From assembly GCA_016787085.1 (NCBI GenBank), contig JAEUVJ010000053.1, positions 1-64,000 of the forward strand: a DNA stretch of 64,000 bases. Direction: 5' to 3'. Below the pieces are notes generated by a model. It was given only the letters and a program-made list of their open reading frames with translations, had not been told where the DNA came from and did no database searches. Every line of letters starts with the position of its first letter. The stretch's first letter is position 1. Shown piece by piece: positions 17,367 to 26,182 of the stretch. The position numbers were made by a program, and so were the translations under genes. The stretch comes from Chitinophagaceae bacterium. GTDB taxonomy: Bacteria > Bacteroidota > Bacteroidia > Chitinophagales > Chitinophagaceae.

Positions 17367-19112
17367 AAGGTTCTGTTTCTTCATCTCATCAATGATATAC
17401 TCACTGGCCCGCATGCTCAGTGCCAGTATTGTCCAGGTAATGTTCTTATCGGCCTGTGACACAAATTGCCCGCCATCTACACAGAACAGGTTCTTGCAAT
17501 CATGCGACTGGCTCCATTTGTTCAATGCCGAACGTTTGGCATCATTGCCCATGCGTACGGTTCCGGCTTCATGAATGATCTCGCCTGGTTTCGACAAACC
17601 ATAATTATTCTCCGGGCCATCATCACCACCCCAGGTAACAACAGCACCCATGTTGTGCATCACCTCTTTGAAAGTTTCCTTCATGTGCCTGGCCTGCCTG
17701 ATCTCATGCTCACTCCATTTTACATTGAACCGCAAAACAGGAATGCCGAATTTGTCCACAACGTTCGGATCAATTTCACAGTAGTTTGATTCCAATGGTA
17801 TTGCTTCACCACGGCCGGCCATACCTACGCCGCATCCATAGAAGAAACGGTAATCCTCTTTCAATGATTTGCCATAGCCGCCGGCTTCTTTTTGCTGGCC
17901 TTTCACCAGGTATTTGCCATTGAGCTTTTCTATTCCCCAGCTAAAACCATACGAAGGCTGGCTCATTCCTCCCCAGTATTCTATATGGTAACCTCTTGGG
18001 AAATCCAGTTTTTTATTATCTAACCACCATGGCGAATAGACATGCATTCCGCCTACGCCGTCTTCATTATATCTTTTCCGGTCGAATAACTGGGGTAAAA
18101 CACCGCCCATGGCGGCGCCGGTTGAATCATGCAGGTACTTACCTACCACATTGCTGCTGTTGGCCAGGCCATTTGGATGCCTTTGTGATTTTGAATTAAG
18201 CAGCAGTCTTGCAGATTCACAGGCGCTGGCAGCCAGGATCACGACCCTGCCCGATACCTGGTATTCCATCATATCATCTTTATTGATATAGGAGACACCG
18301 GTGGCTGATCCTTCTTTATCTGTCAATACTTCTCTTGCCATCGCATTGGTCACCGTATCTATCTTTCCTGTTTTCAGTGCAGGATAGATCAATACGTTGG
18401 TAGAAGAAAAATCCGCTTTGGCATAACTGCAATTCCTGCCGCACTGGGCGCAAAAAAAACAGGCATTCCTGTCGTTGTTATCGGGCAGTTTTTGTGTAAG
18501 AATAGAAAGGCGTGAGGGAATAACCCTGACACCCGCCTGTGTCGCCGCATTTTTTATAAATAACTCATGCAATCTTGGTCTGGGAGGAGGAAGAAAAAAA
18601 CCATCGGGATCATTGTCTAACCCTTCATTAGTACCGAAGATGCCGATCATTTTATCTATGCGGTCGTAATAGGGTTTTACATCTTCATACCCTATCGGCC
18701 AGTCATCGCCGAGGCCATCAATACTTTTACGTTTGAAATCTTTGGGGCCAAACCGGAGTGATATCCTTCCCCAGTGATTGGTACGGCCACCGAGCATTCT
18801 GGCCCGCCACCAGTCCCATTCTGTTCCTTTCTCTTTGGTATAGGGCTCGCCTTCGAGTTTCCATCCGCCATAACAGGCATCAAAATCACCGAAAGGACGG
18901 AGTGAAGTGCTGGCGCCACGACGTGGCGAATCCCAGGGGTTTTTTAATTGGGTGATATTCTTTTGCGGGTCGTACATGTATCCCGCCTCCAGCAGGCATA
19001 CACTAAGGCCTGCATTGGCCAATACATAAGCGGCCATGCCTCCGCCTGCACCAGATCCCACGATCACTGCATCATACTTCTTTGATTGTTTCTTAACCTG
19101 TAATTCTCCCAT
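17364..19112 (-). CDS. GMC family FAD-dependent oxidoreductase
   Basis: Protein of 582 aa. N-terminal FAD-binding Rossmann motif VGSGAGGGMAAYVLANAG (residues 18-35) and LLEAG at 40-44. A four-cysteine motif CxxCxxCxxxC (C218, C221, C224, C228) suggests an iron-sulfur cluster, as in FAD-dependent sugar dehydrogenases. The C-terminal GMC signature follows (HEAGTVRMG, then LFCVDGGQFVSQADKNITW with the active-site region). With the subunit 3 protein it probably forms a periplasmic sugar or polyol dehydrogenase; the substrate is unknown. No cytochrome subunit is visible nearby. It lacks its own signal peptide, consistent with export by piggy-back on the Tat subunit. Confidence 0.92.
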   Translation of the reverse strand: MGELQVKKQSKKYDAVIVGSGAGGGMAAYVLANAGLSVCLLEAGYMYDPQKNITQLKNPWDSPRRGASTSLRPFGDFDACYGGWKLEGEPYTKEKGTEWDWWRARMLGGRTNHWGRISLRFGPKDFKRKSIDGLGDDWPIGYEDVKPYYDRIDKMIGIFGTNEGLDNDPDGFFLPPPRPRLHELFIKNAATQAGVRVIPSRLSILTQKLPDNNDRNACFFCAQCGRNCSYAKADFSSTNVLIYPALKTGKIDTVTNAMAREVLTDKEGSATGVSYINKDDMMEYQVSGRVVILAASACESARLLLNSKSQRHPNGLANSSNVVGKYLHDSTGAAMGGVLPQLFDRKRYNEDGVGGMHVYSPWWLDNKKLDFPRGYHIEYWGGMSQPSYGFSWGIEKLNGKYLVKGQQKEAGGYGKSLKEDYRFFYGCGVGMAGRGEAIPLESNYCEIDPNVVDKFGIPVLRFNVKWSEHEIRQARHMKETFKEVMHNMGAVVTWGGDDGPENNYGLSKPGEIIHEAGTVRMGNDAKRSALNKWSQSHDCKNLFCVDGGQFVSQADKNITWTILALSMRASEYIIDEMKKQNL

Positions 19113-19235
19113 ACGGCAAATTATGACATAATAAATTAAAGGAACAATTTACAGGTTTGCTAAATAGGCCCCGAAAAAAAGCATTAAAATTTCTACACAG
19201 TTCATGACTTATCTTTAATAAAAATTACTTGTTCA

Positions 19236-21233
19236 ATGAAGCGGGCCCTTATGCTGTTAGTTTTTTTGATCCATCTTTTTACCGGAAAAACTCAAACGAT
19301 TGATGTCAGTAAATACCCGGTTTATAATGGTAATGACCTGGGGTTGAAATACTCCCCCGCAGCGTCTTCGTTTAAAATTTGGTCACCACCGGCCAGTGAA
19401 GCAGAGATCATGCTATATGCAGCAGGAGAGAAGGGAACCCCGGTGAGCAAACACGCAATGATCAAAGGGAATGAAGGAACCTGGACAGCAAATCTGAAAG
19501 GTGATCTTAAGAGAAAATTCTATACGTTCCGGGTAAAGATCAATGGCAAATGGTCGAATGAAGTACCTGACCCATACGTAAAGGCAGTGGGAGTGAATGG
19601 CAAAAGAGGAATGATCATTGACCTGAAGAAGACCAACCCTGCTGGTTGGGAAAAGGATAAAAGCCCTGCTTTCAATGCCGCCACTGATGCGGTCATTTAT
19701 GAATTGCATGTCAGGGATGCCAGTATTGCGGCTAATTCAGGAATAAAGAATAAAGGAAAATTTATCGGCCTTGCAGAAAAAGGAACAAAAAGTCCCGATG
19801 GTCTGTCAACAGGACTGGATCACCTGAAAGAACTGGGAGTAACACATATCCACTTATTACCATCGTATGATTTTTATTCTGTAAATGAGACAAAACTTGA
19901 TACGCTACAATACAACTGGGGCTATGACCCGCTGAACTATAATGTGCCTGAAGGATCTTATTCCTCTAACCCTTACGACGGGGCAACAAGGATAAAAGAA
20001 TTCAAACAACTGGTAAAGACCTTTCATGACAACGGGCTGCGGGTGGTAATGGATGTGGTGTATAATCATACCATGCTTACCGAAGATTCATATTTTAACC
20101 AACTGGTGCCGGGATATTATTACCGGCAAACACCTGACGGGAAATTTTCCAATGCTACTGCCTGCAATAATGAAACGGCCAGCGAAAGAGCGATGATGCG
20201 AAAGTTCATGCTGGAATCGGTGAAATACTGGGTGCAGGAGTATCATATTGACGGGTTCCGTTTTGATTTGATGGGTGTGCATGATATCGAAACCATGAAT
20301 CTTATTTCTGCGGAACTGCATGCAATTAGGCCCGATATTCTTTTATACGGCGAGGGATGGACAGCAGGTACATCGCCATTGCCGGAAGCGGAACGTGCAT
20401 TAAAAGCTAATGCCTTCAAACTGGATCGCATAGCCGTATTCAGTGATGATATCCGGGATGGTATAAAAGGAAGTGTATTTGAGCATGGTGATAAAGGGTT
20501 TGCCAGCGGTAAACCGGGTATGGAGGAAAGTATAAAGTTTGGCATCGTGGCTGCGTGCAAACACCCGCAGGTAGATTACAACAAGGTAAATTATTCCAAA
20601 GCGCCTTATGCGGCTGAACCGTATCATACGGTTACGTATGCCGAATGCCACGACAACCATGTGCTGTGGGATAAATTAGCCATTTCAGCAAAAGGAACAA
20701 CAGAAGAACAACGGAGGGAAATGCATAAACTGGCTTTGTCTGTTGTATTGACATCACAGGGCATTGTTTTTCTTCATGCCGGTACAGAATTTTTGCGCAG
20801 TAAGAATGGGAATGAGAATTCTTACAATGCCGGCGATAGCATCAACGCTATTGACTGGAGTCTTAAAGCAAAAAACAAAGATATTTTTGAGTATGTAAAA
20901 AAAATGGTTGCGATAAGGAAAGCACACCCGGCTTTCCGGATGCGTACAGCCAAAGACATTGAAAAAAATATTCGTTTCCTGGACAGTCAGCCGGAAGGAG
21001 TAATAGCTTATACGATCAATGGCGAAGCGGTAAACGATTCCTGGAAAAAGGTATTTGTTATATTGAATGGCTCTAACAATGATTATTCCTACCTGTTGCC
21101 TGCCGGTAAATGGAAATATGCCATATCACCCGGCAAGCAAGCAAATGAACAATCGCTGTCAGCCCGTCATGTTACTGCAGGTGAAAAGATCGCACTGAAG
21201 CCATTTAGCTGTACAATATTTTTCAACGAATAA
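19236..21233 (+). CDS. pulA: type I pullulanase (GH13)
   Basis: Protein of 665 aa that cleaves alpha-1,6 branches of pullulan, amylopectin or glycogen. Signal peptide MKRALMLLVFLIHLFTGKTQT, so it acts outside the cytoplasm. A CBM48-like beta domain (about 30-130) precedes the GH13 barrel. The type I signature YNWGYDP is present. Catalytic motifs: VVYNHT, DGFRFDLMGVHD (nucleophile Asp), GEGWTAG (acid/base Glu) and AECHDNH (third Asp). The chain ends in the usual beta-sandwich domain. It is transcribed divergently from the GMC gene across a 123-base gap. Neighbours do not form a SusC/SusD locus. Confidence 0.94.
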   Translation: MKRALMLLVFLIHLFTGKTQTIDVSKYPVYNGNDLGLKYSPAASSFKIWSPPASEAEIMLYAAGEKGTPVSKHAMIKGNEGTWTANLKGDLKRKFYTFRVKINGKWSNEVPDPYVKAVGVNGKRGMIIDLKKTNPAGWEKDKSPAFNAATDAVIYELHVRDASIAANSGIKNKGKFIGLAEKGTKSPDGLSTGLDHLKELGVTHIHLLPSYDFYSVNETKLDTLQYNWGYDPLNYNVPEGSYSSNPYDGATRIKEFKQLVKTFHDNGLRVVMDVVYNHTMLTEDSYFNQLVPGYYYRQTPDGKFSNATACNNETASERAMMRKFMLESVKYWVQEYHIDGFRFDLMGVHDIETMNLISAELHAIRPDILLYGEGWTAGTSPLPEAERALKANAFKLDRIAVFSDDIRDGIKGSVFEHGDKGFASGKPGMEESIKFGIVAACKHPQVDYNKVNYSKAPYAAEPYHTVTYAECHDNHVLWDKLAISAKGTTEEQRREMHKLALSVVLTSQGIVFLHAGTEFLRSKNGNENSYNAGDSINAIDWSLKAKNKDIFEYVKKMVAIRKAHPAFRMRTAKDIEKNIRFLDSQPEGVIAYTINGEAVNDSWKKVFVILNGSNNDYSYLLPAGKWKYAISPGKQANEQSLSARHVTAGEKIALKPFSCTIFFNE

Positions 21234-21373
21234 TAAGAACCTTCCATTGGTTGATTGATAACAAAAAATAAAACAGATACTCTGGTATTAATTGCTTACT
21301 TTTACATTCTTATATGTTATCTCTCACTTAGTTTGTTGTGTTTCATACCATTCAAATGCCGTGATGGCTTAAC

Positions 21374-21414
21374 GTAAGGCGGGTAAAGTATCAGTTCTTA
21401 GCTGATAGCCTTAC
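21374..21414 (+). promoter_or_regulatory. structured 5' leader hairpin of the DEAD-box helicase gene
   Basis: GTAAGGC (21374-21380) pairs with GCCTTAC (21408-21414), and TATCAG (21389-21394) with CTGATA (21402-21407). The 3' arm is continuous (13 bases) and the 5' arm has an 8-base bulge. It ends 27 bases before the GTG start. Such leaders occur on cold-inducible RNA helicase messages; function here is inferred. Confidence 0.5.
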
Positions 21415-21441
21415 CATATTAATAATAAAAATTTTTCATTA

Positions 21442-22707
21442 GTGTCATTTACTCAATTACAGCTCATTGAGCCTTTATTAAAGGCTTTGAGCGAAGAAGG
21501 CTACACAACGCCTACACCTATCCAGGAGCAATCCATACCTGTGATCCTGCAGCAAAAAGATCTTCTCGGCTGTGCGCAAACCGGAACCGGTAAAACGGCA
21601 GCATTTGCTTTGCCATTATTGCAATTGATGCATCAGGAGCAGCCATCATCTCAACATGACCGCCGCCGCATCAAAGCTCTGATATTAACACCGACCCGGG
21701 AACTGGCGATCCAGATCGAGGAAAGTTTTCGTGCCTATGGAAGGCATCTTGATCTGAAGCACCTGGTCATTTTCGGTGGTGTATCACAGTATAACCAGGT
21801 AGCGGCATTGCGTCGTGGTGTGGATATATTAGTGGCCACTCCCGGCCGTTTACTGGACCTGATGCAACAGCGTCATATATCTCTCCAGGATATCAAATAC
21901 TTTGTGCTGGACGAAGCAGACCGTATGCTGGATATGGGTTTTGTGCAGGATGTGCGGAGGATCATTGCCAAACTTCCGGCCAAAAGGCAAACATTGTTTT
22001 TCTCTGCTACCATGCCGCCGGAGATACAGCAACTGGCGAACATGATCCTGACGAGCCCGGTTAAGGTAGAAGTCACTCCTGTTTCTTCCACTGCGGATAC
22101 GATACAGCAACATTTGTATCACGTGGAAAAAATGAACAAGCGGCCTTTGCTTATTCACCTGCTGAAGCACTCCGCCGATACTATCCCCACAGCGCTGGTA
22201 TTTACCCGCACCAAGCATGGCGCCGACAGGATCGCCAAAGATTTGAAAAAAGCAGGGATACATGCAGAAGCCATTCACGGCAATAAATCACAGAATGCAC
22301 GGCAATTGGCATTAAGTAATTTTAAAACAAGAAGAACAAGGATACTGGTAGCTACAGATATTGCTGCCCGTGGTATAGATATTGATGACCTCACGCATGT
22401 GATCAATTATGATCTGCCTAACATCCCGGAGACGTATGTGCATCGCATAGGAAGAACAGGAAGAGCAGGAGCCAGTGGTATTGCCATTTCTTTCTGTGAT
22501 TATGAAGAAAAGATATGGCTGAAGGATATCCAGAAACTGATCGGCAAGGTCATTCCCCTGGTAAAAGATCATCCGTTTGATGTGCCGCTGATGCACGGAA
22601 CAGTTCAGCCGGCTACACCTGCCTCATCTTCATCCTCTTCGTTCAGCAACGGAGGCCGCAGGGGTGGTGGAAAAAGATATGGAAGAACATTTGTACAAAG
22701 AGCCTGA
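21442..22707 (+). CDS. rhlE: DEAD-box ATP-dependent RNA helicase (RhlE-like)
   Basis: Protein of 421 aa, GTG start at 21442, fitting the family N-terminus (MSFTQLQL). All motifs are visible: Q motif TPTPIQ, motif I AQTGTGKT, Ia [10 protein letters not shown] and TPGR, motif II DEAD, motif [37 protein letters not shown] short Ser/Gly/Arg-rich tail ([20 protein letters not shown]) is the usual RNA-binding extension. It remodels RNA in ribosome assembly or mRNA decay. The upstream leader (208 bases) holds a strong hairpin, and a bidirectional terminator follows. Confidence 0.93.
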   Translation: MSFTQLQLIEPLLKALSEEGYTTPTPIQEQSIPVILQQKDLLGCAQTGTGKTAAFALPLLQLMHQEQPSSQHDRRRIKALILTPTRELAIQIEESFRAYGRHLDLKHLVIFGGVSQYNQVAALRRGVDILVATPGRLLDLMQQRHISLQDIKYFVLDEADRMLDMGFVQDVRRIIAKLPAKRQTLFFSATMPPEIQQLANMILTSPVKVEVTPVSSTADTIQQHLYHVEKMNKRPLLIHLLKHSADTIPTALVFTRTKHGADRIAKDLKKAGIHAEAIHGNKSQNARQLALSNFKTRRTRILVATDIAARGIDIDDLTHVINYDLPNIPETYVHRIGRTGRAGASGIAISFCDYEEKIWLKDIQKLIGKVIPLVKDHPFDVPLMHGTVQPATPASSSSSSFSNGGRRGGGKRYGRTFVQRA

Positions 22708-22728
22708 ACTTTCTGATCTCTCAATAAA

Positions 22729-22764
22729 AAAAGGCAGGTGAACCATTCACCTGCCTTTTTCTTT
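22729..22764. terminator. bidirectional terminator
   Basis: Fourteen-bp stem AAAAGGCAGGTGAA / TTCACCTGCCTTTT with a three-base loop, with A and T runs on both sides. It serves the helicase gene and the convergent actin-fold protein gene. Confidence 0.92.
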
Positions 22765-22777
22765 TTATCACGGGTGA

Positions 22778-23941
22778 TCATTGTTTGGCAGAGGCTATCT
22801 TTTCATTTTCCAGGCTTTGATCCACGTAAGCGGATACCCAGCCCACGGCCCCGTTCTTTACCAGGAAAAAACCCTTTGATTCATACACTGACTTGAACTG
22901 GCGCATGACCTTCAGCAAAAGACCGGTGCCGGCCATCAATGAACGCTGATCGAATACACTATGTACCCTTTTGATCTCTTTAGTCACTGCATTCTTATCC
23001 ACGCTTTCATCATTGATGTTTTGGATAAGGGCGGCATCCGATAATGAAGCATAATCGCTGAACAGCCTCTCAGATAGTTGCAGCACATCTTCATAAGACA
23101 CTGTCACAACAGAACTTTTTGCCTGTTCAGGCCGCAGCAGGGTAGCAGTGGCCCATGCTATCCCGCCACTGAAGGCAATGTAATCATTCAGGTTATAGGC
23201 TCCGCTTGAATTGACGGCATAGATAAGTTCCGAATTTTCTGCACCCAACAGTACCCTATATAGCTGTTTGCTGTAGGTGGAAAGTGTTTTGTCGTATTCA
23301 TCCATTCTTTTCTCTGCGGCATTGGCGGCGCTTTTGGTGCCCCAGTTGAACTGGAATAATTTAAAATCCTTTGTATTATCGTCAGAGGGGAAATACCCTC
23401 CTTTGGTGTTGCCGCTGCCGATGTCTATCAGAAAAGTAGCAAAACGCTTGGATGCCGGTACGATACCCAGATGAGATAAACGGGCTTCCTGCAATACATC
23501 CACTACCTCTACCTGCCGGTTCGGCTCATTGATCTTGTACCTGAATGAGTCAACCAGTTTGCTTACCCATTGGGTCTTCTCCTCTTTTTCTGCCTGCATC
23601 TTTACGCCACTGCTTACTACAGTGAATATTTTAGTGGAAGGGATACTGTATTTCGTTAGCGCTGCATTGAAGAGACCGCAAAATACTTCTACCGTTGCCT
23701 GGAAAGTGGCTGGTGTAAAAGAAATGAAATCTGTATTGACCGTAGTATCTTTCAGGATATTGAATGCTCCCGTCGTCCTGGAATCTTTGCCCGTTTCTAA
23801 CAAACTCATCTTAACACCTTTTGACCCCACTTCGATACCTGCATAAACATGACTGTTCTCAAATTTCGGGTTGTAATTGTCCTGTGCTGTTAATGTATAG
23901 GTCACAGTAAATAAACAGGCAGTCAATACCCATCGCCTCAT
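22778..23941 (-). CDS. exported protein with Ppx/GppA-like actin-fold ATPase domain
   Basis: Protein of 387 aa from the ATG at 23941; another in-frame ATG at 23956 would add five residues. Signal peptide MRRWVLTACLFTVTYTLTAQ. Two phosphate-loop motifs of the actin/hexokinase/Ppx superfamily are visible: AGIEVGSKGVKMSLLE near residue 34 and FLIDIGSGNTKGGYF near 165, the latter like the DIGGGSTE loop of exopolyphosphatases. Between them VVDVLQEARLSHLGI fits the EA motif of Ppx. ATP-dependent enzymes are not expected outside the cytoplasm, so the substrate is uncertain; polyphosphate or nucleotide binding is possible. Confidence 0.8.
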   Translation of the reverse strand: MRRWVLTACLFTVTYTLTAQDNYNPKFENSHVYAGIEVGSKGVKMSLLETGKDSRTTGAFNILKDTTVNTDFISFTPATFQATVEVFCGLFNAALTKYSIPSTKIFTVVSSGVKMQAEKEEKTQWVSKLVDSFRYKINEPNRQVEVVDVLQEARLSHLGIVPASKRFATFLIDIGSGNTKGGYFPSDDNTKDFKLFQFNWGTKSAANAAEKRMDEYDKTLSTYSKQLYRVLLGAENSELIYAVNSSGAYNLNDYIAFSGGIAWATATLLRPEQAKSSVVTVSYEDVLQLSERLFSDYASLSDAALIQNINDESVDKNAVTKEIKRVHSVFDQRSLMAGTGLLLKVMRQFKSVYESKGFFLVKNGAVGWVSAYVDQSLENEKIASAKQ

Positions 23942-24123
23942 GATTTTTGTGTACATGGTCTGAATAGTTTAGTTCGCAGAAGTGCTTCAACTTACAATAT
24001 TAGGCAGACTATACTTAGTTGCCGAAAATGAGCTAAGGGATGTGAAAAAAATGTGCCTAACTCTTTCAGTGCGAAGAGGATTGCGGGGTGTATTGAAAAA
24101 TTAAAATAAGACTGTTTTTTGTC

Positions 24124-24930
24124 TTACCCGAATAGCTCATTAAGAAGGGCAGCCAGCCTGATCCCTCCTTTCAGCAGTTGTTTATTCAGGGTCTCCACGT
24201 ATTTGAAGTTGTAGTCATATCCCAGTTTCTGGTCGGGTTGTTTGATATCTGCATAGAGGCCCTGGGATACCTGGTATGACTCGTAAAACCATTCCGTCAT
24301 AGGCGTTTTTTGCCATTCCGACAGTTGTTCTTTGGTCACATGATTGATAGACCTGGCATATTCAGTGTAGCTTAATTTCTGGAACTCCAACAGTTTATCA
24401 TCCCATACACTATGCAGGTTGGTAGTTTCGTTGAACCAAAGCACCCTGATGCCATTACCTCCCCGGTCTTCCGGGCGGCCTCCGGCATGAAGGGGTTGGT
24501 GCAGGTCACCGATAAAATGGATCAGCAGCCGCAGGTATAATACTTTCGTTTCCCGGGCTAGTTGTTTATTATTCTTCAGTTCACTGATGATGAAATTGGT
24601 CTTTGTATAAAGGTTGGTTCCTGTATCCGCCAGCAATTTTGATGTAAACTCATCATGGCTCATACCACCCTTGCTATTGACATAATGCCAGGAATAGAGA
24701 TAATCGTAGGTAGAATCAGATTTGATAAAGTCGGCCCAGTTGCTGGACATGGCTACTGATTCATTGCCAAGTATTTCTTTGATCGCTTTGCGGGTTTTCT
24801 TTGTCAGGTAGTAATCGGCAATCTCACCGGTAACCCGGTGCCCGTTTACTCCCCACCAGGCCATGGAAGAAAAACAAATACCGCATAATGATGCGGTCAA
24901 ACAGAGCTTTTTAATGAAATGGACTTTCAT
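24124..24930 (-). CDS. S1/P1 nuclease family protein
   Basis: Protein of 268 aa. Signal peptide cleaved after SSMA so that the mature chain begins WWGVNGH, giving the N-terminal Trp and the His that ligate the trinuclear zinc site. Other ligands: NWADFIKSD, YSWHYVN, LLIHFIGDLHQPLHAGG and NLHSVWDDKLL (His, Asp). Family members cut single-stranded DNA or RNA and remove 3' phosphates. It acts in the periplasm or outside, probably scavenging phosphate or nucleotides. A good -7 box lies 23 bases before the start codon. Confidence 0.93.
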   Translation of the reverse strand: MKVHFIKKLCLTASLCGICFSSMAWWGVNGHRVTGEIADYYLTKKTRKAIKEILGNESVAMSSNWADFIKSDSTYDYLYSWHYVNSKGGMSHDEFTSKLLADTGTNLYTKTNFIISELKNNKQLARETKVLYLRLLIHFIGDLHQPLHAGGRPEDRGGNGIRVLWFNETTNLHSVWDDKLLEFQKLSYTEYARSINHVTKEQLSEWQKTPMTEWFYESYQVSQGLYADIKQPDQKLGYDYNFKYVETLNKQLLKGGIRLAALLNELFG

Positions 24931-24952
24931 ATCATCTATAATTAGAAGACTT

Positions 24953-24960
24953 CAAATGTA
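24953..24960 (-). promoter_or_regulatory. -7 box of the S1/P1 nuclease gene
   Basis: TACATTTG on the minus strand matches the Bacteroidota -7 consensus TAnnTTTG exactly, 22 bases before the ATG. A TTG triplet about 15 bases further upstream may belong to the -33 element. Confidence 0.55.
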
Positions 24961-24997
24961 CACGATCGGCTCAAACAATCAGCTACTGCCAAAATGA

Positions 24998-25450
24998 TTA
25001 TTGCGCAGGTTTGCTGTTCAGTGGGGAGCCAACAGGAATATCACAGCGATGGCCCGGTTGGCCATGTGCAGGGTTGATTCCGCTGCCGGCTGTTGATGGA
25101 GGGGTTTGCGGGGTAGTGTTCACCGGTGTGATGGCTGTTGCAGGTTGCTGCTGGCTATTTACCTGTGCGGGTTTACTATCCAGGGGGCTGCCTACCGGAA
25201 TATCACAACGATGACCCGGCTTTCCGTGGGCAGGGTTAAGTTTTGCGGTAGAAGCGGAGTTAGAGACGACAGTTGGTGTCGGTTCGGCCGGCTGGGGGAC
25301 AGGCTGAATCCTCGAGGTATCACTATTTACAGGAGCAGGGGTTGTAGTGGGTGTAGGGATGGGACCTGTACTTTCATTATTTGTTTTGGAGTCAGAGGCA
25401 CATCCTGCACCAATGATCGTGATAAACATAATAAGCAATGTAATTTTCAT
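24998..25450 (-). CDS. Pro/Thr-rich lipoprotein with duplicated NPAHGxPGHRCDIPVGSPL motif
   Basis: Protein of 150 aa. Lipoprotein signal with lipobox IGAGC (C17). A low-complexity Pro/Thr/Ser linker follows, then a 25-residue motif NPAHGKPGHRCDIPVGSPLD... at 72-96 and again at the very C-terminus (126-150) with three conservative changes. The motif has one Cys and two His per copy and could bind metal, haem or a thiol partner. I recognise the NPxHGxPGHRCDIxVG motif as recurrent in Bacteroidota hypothetical proteins but know no function. Confidence 0.8.
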   Translation of the reverse strand: MKITLLIMFITIIGAGCASDSKTNNESTGPIPTPTTTPAPVNSDTSRIQPVPQPAEPTPTVVSNSASTAKLNPAHGKPGHRCDIPVGSPLDSKPAQVNSQQQPATAITPVNTTPQTPPSTAGSGINPAHGQPGHRCDIPVGSPLNSKPAQ

Positions 25451-25619
25451 TGTTTTGTTTTCTCCTGTTAATGGAGAACCTCAAATTAAGCTTAAATGCT
25501 GAGTATGTCAAACACGGTAGCGTATCAGTTTGAAATATTTGAACCACCCTTCCTTCGTCAGGGCAGGCTGTGTCACATAGCTACATAGGATTTCACAACT
25601 TGTCCCGCCGCAGGCGTGG

Positions 25620-25680
25620 ATAGACACTCCTATGTGTCTTTTCTTTGTGCCCTTTGTGCCTATGTGGTTTATAAGCATTC
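25620..25680. repeat. low-complexity intergenic repeat (CTTTGTGCCCTTTGTGCCTATGTGG type)
   Basis: Runs of TATGTGTCTTTT, CTTTGTGCC, CTTTGTGCC and TATGTGG look like a dispersed intergenic repeat often seen in Bacteroidota genomes. Only this copy was seen in the window. The open reading frame across it (25508-25708) is not taken as a gene. Confidence 0.35.
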
Positions 25681-25714
25681 CTGAAGCTGAAATTTCAAAC
25701 GGGGACACTCAGGG

Positions 25715-26179
25715 TCAGAACTTTATTCTATCGCTGGCACAATAGTAATAGCCCGGAAGCTTTTCAATCGGAGTCACCTTATCTGACTGGCTGCATTTGG
25801 GGCAAATAACATGGTCATCCTCATCCACCTGGAGATATCCTTTGAAAGTATAAAAGGTCAGTTCTACATGATCGCTTTCAAATTCTTTATAGCTTTTCAG
25901 GTATATCGTATCCTCCGCATGATGAGAGTCTATATAAAAAAAATCAAAGGAAGTTTCTTTAGCGGGGGTGAAGCTGACAGCAAATTTACCGGTAGAATCA
26001 ACCGGGGAACTGCCGATGACTTTATCATCGCCTTTCACGACGATGCCGAAACTGCATTTTCTTTTATCGTGGGCATGCACCACTATTTTACCATCAATAT
26101 GCACCGGGTTGGTGGCAATTACAAAACTTGTAAGCGTTGCCACAAAGGCAATCAATGATATGGCAGGCACTATTTTCAT
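25715..26179 (-). CDS. exported hypothetical protein with C-terminal zinc-ribbon-like cysteines
   Basis: Protein of 154 aa. Signal peptide MKIVPAISLIAFVATLTSFV. The middle resembles a small carboxypeptidase-regulatory-like beta domain (IGSSPVDSTGKFAVSFTPAKE, with an STGKF turn). The C-terminus has CPKCSQSDKV and a YYCASDRIKF segment, three cysteines in a zinc-ribbon-like arrangement that also occurs in short Bacteroidota proteins as a separate motif. The start is three bases after the stop of the sialate O-acetylesterase gene on the same strand, so the two are likely co-transcribed. Function unknown. Confidence 0.78.
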   Translation of the reverse strand: MKIVPAISLIAFVATLTSFVIATNPVHIDGKIVVHAHDKRKCSFGIVVKGDDKVIGSSPVDSTGKFAVSFTPAKETSFDFFYIDSHHAEDTIYLKSYKEFESDHVELTFYTFKGYLQVDEDDHVICPKCSQSDKVTPIEKLPGYYYCASDRIKF

Positions 26180-26182
26180 TGC

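Noticed and set aside
25508..25708. 66-codon open frame on the minus strand
   Set aside because: No coding character; it runs through a low-complexity CTTTGTGCC-type intergenic repeat.
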